Part shown: positions 1 to 8,376 of the stretch, one piece after another
How the letters are laid out: each line of letters starts with the position of its first letter
Position numbering within the stretch: the stretch's first letter is position 1
Origin: an uncultured Clostridia bacterium
Lineage (GTDB): Bacteria > Bacillota > Clostridia > UBA1381
DNA length: 45,021 bases
Reading direction: 5' to 3'
Assembly: GCA_947631085.1 (NCBI GenBank)
Contig: CANRJY010000005.1
Span: forward strand, 89,976 to 134,996
Made by a program: the position numbers and the translations under genes
Notes under the pieces: model-generated
Told to the model about the DNA's origin: nothing
Seen by the model: the letters and a program-made list of their open reading frames with translations, nothing else
Databases searched by the model: none

Positions 1-327
1 AATCCTGCCGCTGTCGGCGCAAATCAGCGCGGTTTTATCGGGAGCGCGGCGGACGTTTCTCATAAAGCCCTCTATCCATGAAAAGCCCTTTTCAAACTCC
101 GCCATAAAAATATTATTCCTGCCGCGGCTGCGGAAAATTTCATATTTTTGCTTCGCCTCAAGAAGATTTTCTTCTATGGATGAGAAAATCGCCTCCGCCT
201 CCTCGTCCGAGTAGCTGTAATTCCCCTTATTCGCGCAGTTTCCGAGAAGGCGCAGCATATCGTTTATTTTTTCTGCGCGCGCCGCCGCGATTTTTTTAAA
301 TCTCTCGTGTTTTCTTTCGCTTGCCAT
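1..327 (-). CDS. Conserved hypothetical protein, 5' part only
   Basis: The first 109 codons of a minus-strand gene that leaves the window at base 1. The start ATG (327-325) has a GGGAG ribosome site about 8 bases upstream. The visible part is charged and helical, begins MASERKHERFKKIAAARAEK, and carries a stretch LLGNCANKGNYSYSDEEAEA followed by an amphipathic helix rich in Glu and Lys. I recall similar short, function-less proteins in Clostridia with an 'LLGN..NK..Y.Y' core, but cannot name a family. No signal peptide or membrane segment is seen in this part. It diverges from the oxidoreductase operon. Confidence 0.6.
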   Translation of the reverse strand, partial: MASERKHERFKKIAAARAEKINDMLRLLGNCANKGNYSYSDEEAEAIFSSIEENLLEAKQKYEIFRSRGRNNIFMAEFEKGFSWIEGFMRNVRRAPDKTALICADSGRI

Positions 328-437
328 GATATATTCTCCCGATTTGATATATTCGTCAAATATAATCGACCGTATAAGATAAGTTTACCATATATAACGC
401 GATAATGCAAGAAATTAATGAAAATATGTTTATCAAA

Positions 438-462
438 TCGTTATATTTTAAAAATATAACGA
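438..462. promoter_or_regulatory. 25-bp perfect palindrome upstream of the oxidoreductase promoter
   Basis: Two 12-base arms (TCGTTATATTTT and its reverse complement) flank a single A. The centre is about 40 bp upstream of the -35 box of the downstream operon. There is no T-run after it on the plus strand, so it fits an operator better than a terminator. The regulator is unknown. Confidence 0.4.
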
Positions 463-489
463 AAAGCGAGGTGAAATGGGTATATTCTA

Positions 490-517
490 TTGATATATTT
501 TTCCTGTAGTCTATAAT
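490..517 (+). promoter_or_regulatory. Promoter of the 2-oxoacid oxidoreductase operon
   Basis: TTGATA (490-495), 16-bp spacer, TATAAT (512-517). The start codon of the first gene follows at 542 behind an AAAGGAG site. Confidence 0.6.
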
Positions 518-541
518 TAAAGAAAAGAAAGGAGTTTTCGT

Positions 542-751
542 ATGATAAGCATAGATTTAAACAGATGTAAAGCGTGCGGACTGTGCGTGAGCGTCTGCCC
601 GAAAAAGGCGCTGAGTCTTGACGCGTCTTTGCCGGCGCGCTACGGCAGCGGCGCGGTAAAGTTAACGGGCGAGTGCGTGGAATGCGGCTCATGCTACGAG
701 GTATGTCCCGATATAGCGATTACGATAAAAAGCGGGGAGGCGGATTTATGA
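542..751 (+). CDS. korD: 2-oxoacid:ferredoxin oxidoreductase, delta (ferredoxin) subunit
   Basis: A 69-residue 2[4Fe-4S] ferredoxin-type protein. Two cluster motifs are visible, CKACGLCVSVCP near residue 10 and CVECGSCYEVCP near residue 42, the classic CxxCxxCxxxCP pattern that binds two [4Fe-4S] clusters. It is the first gene of a four-gene operon and overlaps the alpha gene by four bases (ATGA at 748-751), so translation is probably coupled. In this enzyme family the delta subunit passes electrons from the thiamine-bearing core to soluble ferredoxin. The length and gene order match Kor/Vor-type enzymes. The preferred 2-oxoacid cannot be told from the sequence. Confidence 0.88.
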   Translation: MISIDLNRCKACGLCVSVCPKKALSLDASLPARYGSGAVKLTGECVECGSCYEVCPDIAITIKSGEADL

Positions 752-1791
752 GACAGCTTATGAAGGGTAACGAGGCAATAGCGTTCGCGGCTATTCATTC
801 GGGAATAAAATGCTTTTTCGGCTATCCCATCACTCCGCAAACGGAAATAGCGGCATACATGGCGGAAAATCTGCATAAGCACGGCGGCGTGTTTTTGCAG
901 GCCGAAAGCGAGGTAAGCGCGATAAATATGGTCTACGGTGCGGCGGGCGCGGGGTTCCGCGTTATGACAAGCTCGTCGTCGCCGGGAATAAGTCTTAAGC
1001 AGGAGGGTATAAGCTATATCGCGGCGGCGGATCTGCCTTGCGTGATAGTGAACGTAATGCGCGCGGGCCCGGGACTCGGCGGAATACAGGCGGCGCAGTC
1101 GGACTATTTCCAGGCGACCAAGGGCGGCGGTCACGGAGATTATCATTTGATAGTTCTCGCTCCGTCAAGCGCTCAGGAAATGGCGGAAATGACAGTCACG
1201 GCATTCAATTTGGCTGATAAATGGCGCATGCCGGTCATGATATTGGCTGACGGAGTGACCGGACAGATGATGGAGCTTGTTGACATGAGCAAGCTGCCCG
1301 AGGTCGAGACCTGCGAGAAGCCGTGGGCGGCGAACGGCAGAAAGGGACGCGCGGAGCACAATATAATAAACACGCTGTACCTCTCGCCCGAGGAGCTGGA
1401 AGCGGTCAACAGACGGCAGGAGGAAAAGTATGAGCAAATCAAAGCGGAGCTTCAGGACTGGGAGGAATACAACACAGAAAACGCGGATATAATCATCGCC
1501 GCCTACGGTATAACGGCGCGAATAGCGCGCGCCGCCGCGGACAGAGCCGCGGAGGAGGGGATACGCGTCGGCATAATCCGCCCGCGCACGCTTTGGCCGT
1601 TTCCGGTAAGGGCGTTTGAAAATGTCACCGCAAAAATATTATGCGCGGAGCTCAGTCGGGGACAGATGGTAGAGGATGTGCGTCTCGCGGTAAACGGCAG
1701 GATACAGGTCGATTTTTACGGCCGCTGCGGCGGCATGCTGGCGGACGAGGACGAAATATTGGATAAGATAAGGAGGCTGGCAGGTGAATAA
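748..1791 (+). CDS. korA: 2-oxoacid:ferredoxin oxidoreductase, alpha subunit (KorA/VorB type)
   Basis: A 347-residue subunit of a cytoplasmic enzyme that oxidatively decarboxylates a 2-oxoacid to the acyl-CoA and reduces ferredoxin. The opening KGNEAIAFAAIHSGIKCFFG followed by YPITPQTEI is the hallmark of the alpha subunit pyrimidine-binding domain; GPGLGGIQAAQSDYFQ is also conserved. The C-terminal third has the fold of transketolase C domains. I chose the ATG at 748 because it overlaps the ferredoxin stop codon; an upstream in-frame start at 673 would lie inside that gene. AGGAGG within its last codons serves the next gene. Databases may name it VorB (3-methyl-2-oxobutanoate) or KorA (2-oxoglutarate); substrate undecided. 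Confidence 0.88.
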   Translation: MRQLMKGNEAIAFAAIHSGIKCFFGYPITPQTEIAAYMAENLHKHGGVFLQAESEVSAINMVYGAAGAGFRVMTSSSSPGISLKQEGISYIAAADLPCVIVNVMRAGPGLGGIQAAQSDYFQATKGGGHGDYHLIVLAPSSAQEMAEMTVTAFNLADKWRMPVMILADGVTGQMMELVDMSKLPEVETCEKPWAANGRKGRAEHNIINTLYLSPEELEAVNRRQEEKYEQIKAELQDWEEYNTENADIIIAAYGITARIARAAADRAAEEGIRVGIIRPRTLWPFPVRAFENVTAKILCAELSRGQMVEDVRLAVNGRIQVDFYGRCGGMLADEDEILDKIRRLAGE

Positions 1792-2533
1792 GCTTTTGAA
1801 TAAACCTCGGTCGATCACGGATGTGCCGTTTCATTACTGCCCGGGCTGCGGTCACGGTATTGCGCACAGACTTTTGGGCGAGGTTATCGACGAGTTGAAT
1901 ATTATAGACAAAACAATAGCTGTGGTTCCTGTGGGATGCGCGGTGGAAGCGTACGATTATTTTGAATGCGACGTAATGGAGGCGGCGCACGGAAGGGCGC
2001 CGTCGGTGGCGACGGGCATAAAGCGCTGTCTGCCGGAAAGCGTGGTCGTTTCCTATCAGGGCGACGGCGATCTGGCGGCGATAGGTACGGCGGAGACTAT
2101 TCATATGGCGGCGCGGGGCGAGGCGGTTACGGTCATCTTCGTAAATAATACTATCTACGGCATGACCGGCGGACAAATGGCGCCGACGACGCTCCCGCTT
2201 CAGATAACTCAAACGACCCCGTACGGACGCGACGTTTTGACGCAGGGATATCCGCTGAAAATGTGTGAGATCCTTGCGCAGGTAAAGGGGCCTTCATATA
2301 TAGAGCGCTGCGCTCTCGACACAGTGCCGCATATTCGTTCGGCGAAGAAGGCAATAAAAAAAGCGGTCGAGTATCAGATAAAGTACGGCGCGTATTCGTT
2401 CATAGAGCTGCTTTCGGCATGCCCGACAAACTGGAGGCTGTCTCCGTCGGCGGCAGTAAAGCGCGTGGGCAGCGATATGGTCGACTATTATCCGCTCGGA
2501 GTGTATTATGATAAATTTTCGGAGGGCAAATGA
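1784..2533 (+). CDS. korB: 2-oxoacid:ferredoxin oxidoreductase, beta (thiamine diphosphate) subunit
   Basis: A 249-residue subunit that binds thiamine diphosphate. The cofactor motif GDGD (residues 93-96) is followed about 25 residues later by NN (121-122) and IYGMTGGQ, as in KorB/PorB proteins. CPGCGHG at 19-25 is the family's N-terminal signature; its cysteines may help bind a cluster. Translation starts at a GTG (1784) that overlaps the alpha gene by eight bases, with AGGAGG seven bases upstream. Full length for the family. It forms the catalytic core with the alpha subunit. Confidence 0.9.
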   Translation: MNKLLNKPRSITDVPFHYCPGCGHGIAHRLLGEVIDELNIIDKTIAVVPVGCAVEAYDYFECDVMEAAHGRAPSVATGIKRCLPESVVVSYQGDGDLAAIGTAETIHMAARGEAVTVIFVNNTIYGMTGGQMAPTTLPLQITQTTPYGRDVLTQGYPLKMCEILAQVKGPSYIERCALDTVPHIRSAKKAIKKAVEYQIKYGAYSFIELLSACPTNWRLSPSAAVKRVGSDMVDYYPLGVYYDKFSEGK

Positions 2534-3006
2534 TGGAATATAGAATTATTATAGCTGGCTTCGGGGGACAGGGCGTGCTCTTCGCCGGAAAAATACTCGC
2601 TCAGGCGGCGGCGGACGTGGGCTTTGAGGTGTCGTGGCTTCCGTCATACGGGCCGGAAATGCGCGGCGGAACGGCAAACTGTCAAGTGGTGATCGCGGAC
2701 AGGACTATAGGCTCGCCGTCGTTCAGGAGGGCTGATTTTTTAATCGCGATGAATAAACCGTCTTTGGAGAAGTTCGCCGCCTCCGCGAAGACCGTTATAA
2801 CCGATGCGTCTTTCGCTGCGGAGAGTGATACGGGAGTGGACACGGCGGGCTTTGAGAAGCTTGCGAATATGGTTATGCTGGGCGCGCTCGCGGCGAAAAT
2901 GAACATAATTTCAAAACAGTCGTTCATCTCCGTGGTACAATGCACAACCACTATGGATAAGGCAATAAAGGATATAAAAGCGTTTGAACAAGGATACGGC
3001 GCGTAA
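2530..3006 (+). CDS. korC: 2-oxoacid:ferredoxin oxidoreductase, gamma subunit
   Basis: A 158-residue subunit. [18 protein letters not shown] near the N-terminus, [15 protein letters not shown] around residue 40 and the general length are typical of KorC/PorG gamma subunits. It starts four bases inside the beta gene (ATGA), with a second ATG directly after, so 2533 is an alternative start. It is the last gene of the operon; a strong hairpin overlaps its stop codon. The gamma subunit is needed for CoA-dependent turnover in this enzyme class. Confidence 0.88.
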   Translation: MMEYRIIIAGFGGQGVLFAGKILAQAAADVGFEVSWLPSYGPEMRGGTANCQVVIADRTIGSPSFRRADFLIAMNKPSLEKFAASAKTVITDASFAAESDTGVDTAGFEKLANMVMLGALAAKMNIISKQSFISVVQCTTTMDKAIKDIKAFEQGYGA

Positions 3007-3026
3007 GCGCCGTATCCTTGGTTTTA
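2989..3026. terminator. Intrinsic terminator between convergent genes
   Basis: A perfect 14-bp stem (2989-3002 with 3007-3020) and a GTAA loop that contains part of the korC stop codon, followed by GTTTTA. It can end the oxidoreductase operon; its symmetry and position also let it serve the convergent membrane protein gene. Confidence 0.8.
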
Positions 3027-3034
3027 CGGGTAAA

Positions 3035-4672
3035 TCAATCCGTGAATTGATATTTGGTGGTGCGATAAAATATAGTGGGGTTTGAAAGACTTACGGGCGA
3101 CACGGTGTATTCGATACCTTTTTCCTCAAACAGCTTGGTATGCGACGGAAAATCATTTATACGCAGCTCTATCCGTTTATTCTGCGCTTTTATTTCATCG
3201 AGCTGCGCGTCGAGAATCGCTTTTTCGTAAATTCCGTCCTTCACCGCAAAAAACGCGTTAACGGAGCTGTTGACGACCAGCATAAGCGTAACCGCGTATG
3301 CGGCGACATTTATGGGCTTGCGTTGGGTTGACGCCCAGACAAGCAAAAATACGGGAATATAGTATGTGTAGCTTGCGTACCGCGCCCACCACGACTCGGG
3401 GAAGAACAGTCCGAGCGCAAAAAACGTCGCAAGCAGCGTGACGGTTTCTCCACTCATTTTATGACGGGACGCCGGCGCCGCGAGAGCACATAAGACGGCG
3501 AGAATAAAAATGCCGCTGAAAAACAGCCCGAAGCCGCCCAAACGAATATCGGCGTTGCTCAGGTACTGCGTTTCGTTTTCGTGTACGGTGAACGGGATTT
3601 TCAGCTTGTAATGCTCGGTAAAATCACTGTTCGTCTGCGATGCGAGAGAAATAAAGTATTTTAAAGCCTCCGGCTTGCCTTCGAAGCCCTGCGGGGCGTT
3701 GTCGCCGATTATATCGCAGTTTTCATCGCCGAGGACGGGATAGACGAGATTTTGACCGTGCGCGAGATGCTTAATGTAAGGATCGAATCCGAATATGGCT
3801 GTGCCTATTAAAAATCCGGAAATAATGACAATGGCGGGTTTTTTGAAACGCGCCGCGATGGATTTGCCGCGAAGCTTTATTAGATATCCCGTACCGAAAC
3901 CCGCAAGCGTAAGTCCCGTCAGCAGAGGAGCGGTGAATTTTATCAAACACGACATCGCGGCGACGCAGAACAGGAGGGCGTAATCGATATCCTCGGCGCA
4001 CTCGCGGTAAATTTTCATTCCGAGCAGAGCCGCGCAAATCACAAGCGAGCCTACAGCCAAATCATTGTAGCTTGTAAAAAGCTGGTCAACGAATACGGGA
4101 TTGAGGCATACCACGGCGGCGAAAATCGAACTCTTGATTCCGCCGAAGTCATATACGGTTCTGAATGTTGAATACGCGACACAAAACAGCATAATCAAAA
4201 ACAGAATATTTACCGATTTTGCCGTTTCAAGAATTCCCGTCAGAGCATATACGGCGGCGGAGCATATCCATACGCCTTTGGGATAATTATCGAGCCATAC
4301 ATAAACGTTCATAACGTCGTTGATGCCGTTGAAATCGAGACTGCTTCCGCGCAGAGGGTTCCAGCCCTCCGCAAGCGTGATTATTGCCTGCTTATGGTAA
4401 TACATGCCGTCGTACGACCAGTCAAATATCCTTGAAGCCAACAACGCGAACAGCGCCAAAAGAGCGAGATTTATAAACAGAGATTTAAGCATTTGTCTGT
4501 CGAAAAAAACCGAATATACCGCGATAGCCGCGGCGGGAACGATAAGGCTGTATTTGCCCATCGGCACGCCGAAAGCGAACAGCGCCACAGTAAATCCGAT
4601 GGTTGAAAGCATCAAAACAAGCGAGCAGAAAGCCGTTTTCTGGGCCGCGGAGCAATCGTATTTCATTTTCAT
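3035..4672 (-). CDS. Polytopic membrane protein, PMT/GT39-like glycosyltransferase
   Basis: About 545 residues with roughly ten or more hydrophobic segments spread over the first 480 residues, then a soluble C-terminal tail. The layout resembles integral-membrane GT-C glycosyltransferases (dolichyl/undecaprenyl-phosphate mannosyltransferase-like): an early loop after the second or third membrane span with charged and aromatic residues (SRIFDWSYDGMYYHKQAI) that could hold the catalytic Asp. The reading frame extends to a TTG at 4678, but GGAAGGG lies eight bases before the ATG at 4672, which I take as the start. Likely role: transfer of a sugar from a lipid carrier outside the membrane. Family assignment is by architecture, not a diagnostic motif. 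Confidence 0.55.
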   Translation of the reverse strand: MKMKYDCSAAQKTAFCSLVLMLSTIGFTVALFAFGVPMGKYSLIVPAAAIAVYSVFFDRQMLKSLFINLALLALFALLASRIFDWSYDGMYYHKQAIITLAEGWNPLRGSSLDFNGINDVMNVYVWLDNYPKGVWICSAAVYALTGILETAKSVNILFLIMLFCVAYSTFRTVYDFGGIKSSIFAAVVCLNPVFVDQLFTSYNDLAVGSLVICAALLGMKIYRECAEDIDYALLFCVAAMSCLIKFTAPLLTGLTLAGFGTGYLIKLRGKSIAARFKKPAIVIISGFLIGTAIFGFDPYIKHLAHGQNLVYPVLGDENCDIIGDNAPQGFEGKPEALKYFISLASQTNSDFTEHYKLKIPFTVHENETQYLSNADIRLGGFGLFFSGIFILAVLCALAAPASRHKMSGETVTLLATFFALGLFFPESWWARYASYTYYIPVFLLVWASTQRKPINVAAYAVTLMLVVNSSVNAFFAVKDGIYEKAILDAQLDEIKAQNKRIELRINDFPSHTKLFEEKGIEYTVSPVSLSNPTIFYRTTKYQFTD

Positions 4673-4715
4673 AGCCAAAACCCTTCCGATAGTAAATTTG
4701 TCTTAATTTAATAAA

Positions 4716-4733
4716 GAGATGCGGACGCATCTC
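4716..4733 (-). promoter_or_regulatory. Hairpin in the leader of the membrane protein gene (possible attenuator)
   Basis: GAGATGCG/CGCATCTC arms with a two-base loop, followed on the minus strand by TTTATT. It sits in the roughly 120-base leader of the minus-strand gene. A second GC-rich inverted repeat (CGGCGG/CCGCCG, about 4774-4796) lies closer to the promoter. Together they could form an attenuator, but no known riboswitch class is recognised. Confidence 0.3.
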
Positions 4734-4800
4734 CCTGAAGTCAGCGCGTATTTCGGTGCTATGCGCAAAGGCGGCGGTATGATCCCATCCGCCGTTTATT

Positions 4801-4829
4801 ATGATATCATTCGGACGGCGCTTTGTCAA
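4801..4829 (-). promoter_or_regulatory. Promoter of the GT39-like membrane protein gene
   Basis: On the minus strand TTGACA (4829-4824), 17-bp spacer, TATCAT (4806-4801). Gives an untranslated leader of roughly 120 bases. Confidence 0.6.
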
Positions 4830-4880
4830 GCGTTTCAACGGGTTTTCCGCGTCACGCATAGAGAATGCGCGATTTTTTGT

Positions 4881-4898
4881 AATGTAAATTTATACATT
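4881..4898. promoter_or_regulatory. Inverted repeat just upstream of the sensor kinase -35 box
   Basis: AATGTA/TACATT arms six bases apart, three bases before the -35 hexamer. A possible operator; the regulator is unknown. Confidence 0.3.
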
Positions 4899-4901
4899 CT
4901 C

Positions 4902-4930
4902 TTGACAAAACAAAATTTTTGCGTCATACT
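4902..4930 (+). promoter_or_regulatory. Promoter of the hybrid sensor kinase gene
   Basis: TTGACA (4902-4907), 17-bp spacer, CATACT (4925-4930). A GGGGGGAGG ribosome site follows at 4964-4972. Confidence 0.5.
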
Positions 4931-4980
4931 GTATATGAGCTGACGGCTTATGCAAATTATATCGGGGGGAGGTATGCCGA

Positions 4981-7071
4981 ATGTGCAGATTTTTACGGTC
5001 GCTGCCGGTCATGGCGGTTATTTTCGTCATGCTTTGTTTGCCGTTTACCCGAACATTTGCGGATGAAGCGCTGCCGCAGATACAGTTTACTCCCGAGGAG
5101 GAGAGCTTCATAGCGTCCCATGATTTGCTGAAAATAGGCTATGTTCGGGATCGTATACCGGTTTCATTTTCGGATGAAAACGGAGAGCTCGCCGGAATAT
5201 CGCGCTATATATTCGACCACGTCAGTAAGCTTACAGGCTTGAAATTTGAATATGTCGCGCTGCCGGAAGGCGACGTCACATACGATTACCTCTCCGGCGA
5301 GGGTTTCGACCTTGTTTCAAGCGTGGAATATAATAAGGAAAATCAAAAAGCGAGAGGTATACTTATCAGTAATCCGTACCTTTCCGACCATAAGGTAATA
5401 GTAGCAAGAAAGGGATTGGAATTCAGCTATGACGCCAATCTGTCCATCGCGATATCCACAGGCTCTCAGACGCTTAGAAAGGTTTTAAGCGCGGCATATC
5501 CGAATTTCGACCTTGTGGACTATCCTTCCATAACCGCCTGCTTTGACGCGGTGAACAGCGGCGAAGCCGATTTAATGATACAAAATCAGCATGTCGTGGA
5601 GCATTGGATATCCAAGCCGATTTATGAAAAGCTGAAAATTATCCCCGTGCTGGGGCTTGACGATCAGCTCTGTTTTTCGGCGGTGGTCGCTTTCGGAGAC
5701 GCGGAGGGAACGTCGGAATCGGACGGAAGGACATTGATAAATATCCTGAATAAAGCCATAGCCTGCATGACCGAGGACGAGGTTGGAATGTATACCATAC
5801 AGGCGTCTATGGATAATCAGTACCGCTATACATTATCGGATTTCATGTACCGCTATCGCTACGCGGTCAGAGTGTTTATACTGTCGCTTCTTATCATCAT
5901 ATTCCTGACGCTGCTTCTTATCAGGGTACATATACGCTATACGGAAAACAAAGCCGACGCTAAGGTAAAGAACAGATTTTTATCGGCTATGAGCCATGAG
6001 ATACGCACACCGCTGAACGGGCTTATCGGGCTTAACTATATCATGTCGCAGAAGCTCGACAACAAGGAGGAGCTCGGGGAATATCTGCGCCGTTCATCCA
6101 TGACGGCAAACTATCTTTTGTCGCTTGTAAACGATATGCTTGATATGTCAAATCTCCAAACTCAAAATTTGGAGCTTAATATCCGTCCGGCGGATATTGA
6201 GCTTGTGACCGGCACCGTTAACGCAATCGCCGAAAACGCTATGACCGAAAAAGGAATTGATTACAAGGCGGATATCCGAATAAGCAGCAAGTGCGTTATG
6301 GGCGACGAGGTGCGTATTCAGCAGGTGCTTTTAAATCTGCTTGACAATGCGCGCAAATTTACGCCGAAGGGCGGCAGCGTGCGGTTCAGCGTCAATCAGG
6401 AAACCACCGCGGACGGAAAAATACTCACAACTGCGGTCGTATCGGATACGGGACGCGGAATAAGCGAAGAATTTCAGAAGCATATTTTCGACGCCTTTGC
6501 GCAGGAGCGCGACACGGTTTCAAAGGGCAATCAGGGTACGGGTCTCGGCCTGTCGATCAGCCGGCGTTTGGCTCGGCTCATGGACGGCGATGTGACATTT
6601 TCAAGCCGCCGCGGCGAGGGCAGTGTATTTACATTCACATTTACGGCGGCACCCGCGCGGCTTCCCGATAAGAAAGACGAGGCGCGGCTGTACGGGCAAA
6701 AAAATACCCGCGTTTTGGTGGCGGAGGATAATGAGCTTAACAGCGAAATTATAATAGAGCTCCTGCGAGAGTCGGGCTTTGAAACGGAGCTTGCGCAGAA
6801 CGGCAAAGCGGCGCTGGAGAAGTTCGAAAATTCCGAGCCGTATACCTACGGAGTCATACTGATGGATCTGCTGATGCCCGAAATGGACGGCTTCGAAACA
6901 GCCGAAGCCATACGCGCGCTGAACAGACCCGACGCCTCAACGGTGCGCATTTTGGCTTGTACCGCCAATTCCTTTGAGGAGGACAGAGAAAAAGCACTGT
7001 CGAGCGGCATGGATGATTTTATAGCCAAGCCCATAGACATCGGCGAGCTGCTCGAAAAGATACATAAATAA
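4981..7071 (+). CDS. Hybrid sensor histidine kinase with solute-binding-type sensor and receiver domain
   Basis: A 696-residue membrane signalling protein. Order: signal/anchor segment (about 5-27); an extracytoplasmic SBP_bac_3-like domain (about 40-280, recognisable at LKIGYVRDRIPVSFSDENGE); one membrane span (about 296-316); HisKA dimerisation domain with the phospho-acceptor His339 in SHEIRTPLNG; HATPase domain with N box (LLNLLDNARKF), G1 (DTGRGI) and G2 (GTGLGLSISRRL); C-terminal receiver with Asp629 in ILMDLLMPEMDG and the conserved Lys in AKPID. The start is fixed by GGGGGGAGG eight bases upstream. An EvgS/BvgS-like layout lacking PAS and Hpt domains. No DNA-binding partner is adjacent, so the output is unknown. 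Probably senses a small amphipathic ligand such as an amino acid. Confidence 0.85.
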   Translation: MCRFLRSLPVMAVIFVMLCLPFTRTFADEALPQIQFTPEEESFIASHDLLKIGYVRDRIPVSFSDENGELAGISRYIFDHVSKLTGLKFEYVALPEGDVTYDYLSGEGFDLVSSVEYNKENQKARGILISNPYLSDHKVIVARKGLEFSYDANLSIAISTGSQTLRKVLSAAYPNFDLVDYPSITACFDAVNSGEADLMIQNQHVVEHWISKPIYEKLKIIPVLGLDDQLCFSAVVAFGDAEGTSESDGRTLINILNKAIACMTEDEVGMYTIQASMDNQYRYTLSDFMYRYRYAVRVFILSLLIIIFLTLLLIRVHIRYTENKADAKVKNRFLSAMSHEIRTPLNGLIGLNYIMSQKLDNKEELGEYLRRSSMTANYLLSLVNDMLDMSNLQTQNLELNIRPADIELVTGTVNAIAENAMTEKGIDYKADIRISSKCVMGDEVRIQQVLLNLLDNARKFTPKGGSVRFSVNQETTADGKILTTAVVSDTGRGISEEFQKHIFDAFAQERDTVSKGNQGTGLGLSISRRLARLMDGDVTFSSRRGEGSVFTFTFTAAPARLPDKKDEARLYGQKNTRVLVAEDNELNSEIIIELLRESGFETELAQNGKAALEKFENSEPYTYGVILMDLLMPEMDGFETAEAIRALNRPDASTVRILACTANSFEEDREKALSSGMDDFIAKPIDIGELLEKIHK

Positions 7072-7092
7072 TAATGTAAAATTATCGGCATT

Positions 7093-7122
7093 ATGCCTGC
7101 CATGCCGGGCAGGCATATTAAT
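7093..7122 (+). terminator. Probable terminator after the sensor kinase
   Basis: A 9-bp stem (ATGCCTGCC/GGCAGGCAT) with a six-base loop, followed by an AT-rich stretch instead of a clean T-run. Confidence 0.45.
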
Positions 7123-7138
7123 TATTTGATATAGGTAT

Positions 7139-7167
7139 TAGACAATTTAAAAGGAATGCTGTATAAT
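7139..7167 (+). promoter_or_regulatory. Promoter of the alpha/beta hydrolase gene
   Basis: TAGACA (7139-7144), 17-bp spacer, TATAAT (7162-7167). Confidence 0.55.
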
Positions 7168-7202
7168 AATATTAAAATAAATATCGAAAGGACGGAATAA
7201 AA

Positions 7203-8198
7203 ATGGCACAAGAGCTTATATTGACCGATAAATGGGATAAAACCTTCCCCGCAAGCGAAAAGGCTGCTCATCGCAAGGTGACGTTTCATAACCGCTACGG
7301 CATAACTCTCGCGGCGGATTTATATGAGCCGAAGGAATACGACGGCAAGCTTGCCGCGGTTGCCGTTTGCGGACCGTTCGGCGCCGTAAAGGAGCAGGCG
7401 TCGGGACTGTACGCGCAGACTATGGCGGAGCGCGGATTTTTAGCGATAGCGTTTGACCCGTCGTTCACGGGCGAGAGCGGAGGAGAGCCGCGTTATATGG
7501 CGTCGCCGGATATTAACACCGAGGATTTTCAGGCGGCTGTCGATTTTTTGTCGGTACAGGATAATGTTGACGCGGAGAGGATAGGCATAATAGGAATTTG
7601 CGGATGGGGCGGAATGGCGCTGAACGCCGCCGCGCTTGACACAAGAATAAAAGCGACCGCCGCGATGACAATGTACGATATGACGCGCGTGAACGCGAAA
7701 GGATATTTTGACGCGGATGACAGCGAGGAAAAACGCTATGAGGCGAAAAAGGCGTTGAACGCGCAGAGAATAGCGGATTATAAAAACGGAAGCTATGAGC
7801 TCGGAGGCGGAGTTGTAGACCCGCTGCCGGAGGACGCGCCGTTTTTCGTGAAGGATTACTACGATTACTATAAGACGCGGCGCGGTTATCACGAGCGCTC
7901 GCTGAACTCAAACGGGGGCTGGAACAAAATCGGATGTATGTCGTTTATAAACCAGCCGATTTTACAATACAGCAACGAGATCAGGAGCGCGGTTCTCGTT
8001 GTTCACGGCGAAAAGGCGCATTCGTGCTATTTCAGCCGCGACGCTTTCGCCGCCATGATAAAGGATAATCCCTATCGGGACAATAAAGAGCTGCTGATTA
8101 TACCTGACGCGGTTCATACTGATTTATATGACGGCGGCGGAAAAAACGCTATCCCGTTTGACAAGCTGACCGAATTTTTTAACGAATATCTTAAATGA
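7203..8198 (+). CDS. Alpha/beta hydrolase, dienelactone-hydrolase-like (YcjY type)
   Basis: A 331-residue soluble alpha/beta hydrolase without a signal peptide. The nucleophile elbow reads GICGWGG, which puts Cys133 where serine hydrolases have Ser, as in dienelactone hydrolases and YcjY-like proteins. A late His305 in DAVHTDLYD is the likely catalytic histidine, and the strand LVVHGEKAH before it probably carries the acid. The residue two after the Cys is Trp, not the usual Gly. It is transcribed alone from its own promoter and ends in two tandem terminators. Substrate unknown; ester, lactone or cutinase-like cleavage is possible. Confidence 0.7.
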   Translation: MAQELILTDKWDKTFPASEKAAHRKVTFHNRYGITLAADLYEPKEYDGKLAAVAVCGPFGAVKEQASGLYAQTMAERGFLAIAFDPSFTGESGGEPRYMASPDINTEDFQAAVDFLSVQDNVDAERIGIIGICGWGGMALNAAALDTRIKATAAMTMYDMTRVNAKGYFDADDSEEKRYEAKKALNAQRIADYKNGSYELGGGVVDPLPEDAPFFVKDYYDYYKTRRGYHERSLNSNGGWNKIGCMSFINQPILQYSNEIRSAVLVVHGEKAHSCYFSRDAFAAMIKDNPYRDNKELLIIPDAVHTDLYDGGGKNAIPFDKLTEFFNEYLK

Positions 8199-8202
8199 TT
8201 GA

Positions 8203-8236
8203 AAGCGCGGATTTTCAAATCCGCGCTTCTGTTTTT
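8203..8236 (+). terminator. Intrinsic terminator after the hydrolase
   Basis: An 11-bp GC-rich stem (8203-8213 with 8218-8228), TTCA loop, then CTGTTTTT. Confidence 0.8.
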
Positions 8237-8239
8237 ACA

Positions 8240-8266
8240 AAAAAGCGAAAATATTTTCGCTTTTTC
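8240..8266. terminator. Second tandem terminator, fully palindromic
   Basis: A 26-bp perfect palindrome (AAAAAGCGAAAAT and its complement) ending in a T-run on both strands. It backs up the preceding terminator and could stop transcription from either side. Confidence 0.6.
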
Positions 8267-8268
8267 TA

Positions 8269-8319
8269 TTGATATATTGAAATTTGTATGGTATAATAAC
8301 ACTGCGGCGATGGTGCCGC
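8269..8319 (+). promoter_or_regulatory. Promoter and leader hairpin of the Y-family polymerase gene
   Basis: TTGATA (8269-8274), 17-bp spacer, TATAAT (8292-8297). Right after the -10 box lies a hairpin GCGGC-GATGGT-GCCGC (8304-8319). The same -10 plus hairpin sequence recurs, with three changes, upstream of the leucine-rich surface protein at 41.7 kb. A second TATAAT occurs at 8349-8354 but lacks a good -35. Confidence 0.55.
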
Positions 8320-8376
8320 CTTGCAGTTATGGTATCATAGCGCTGCGGTATAATCAGTACAAAGGAGGTGCGGACG

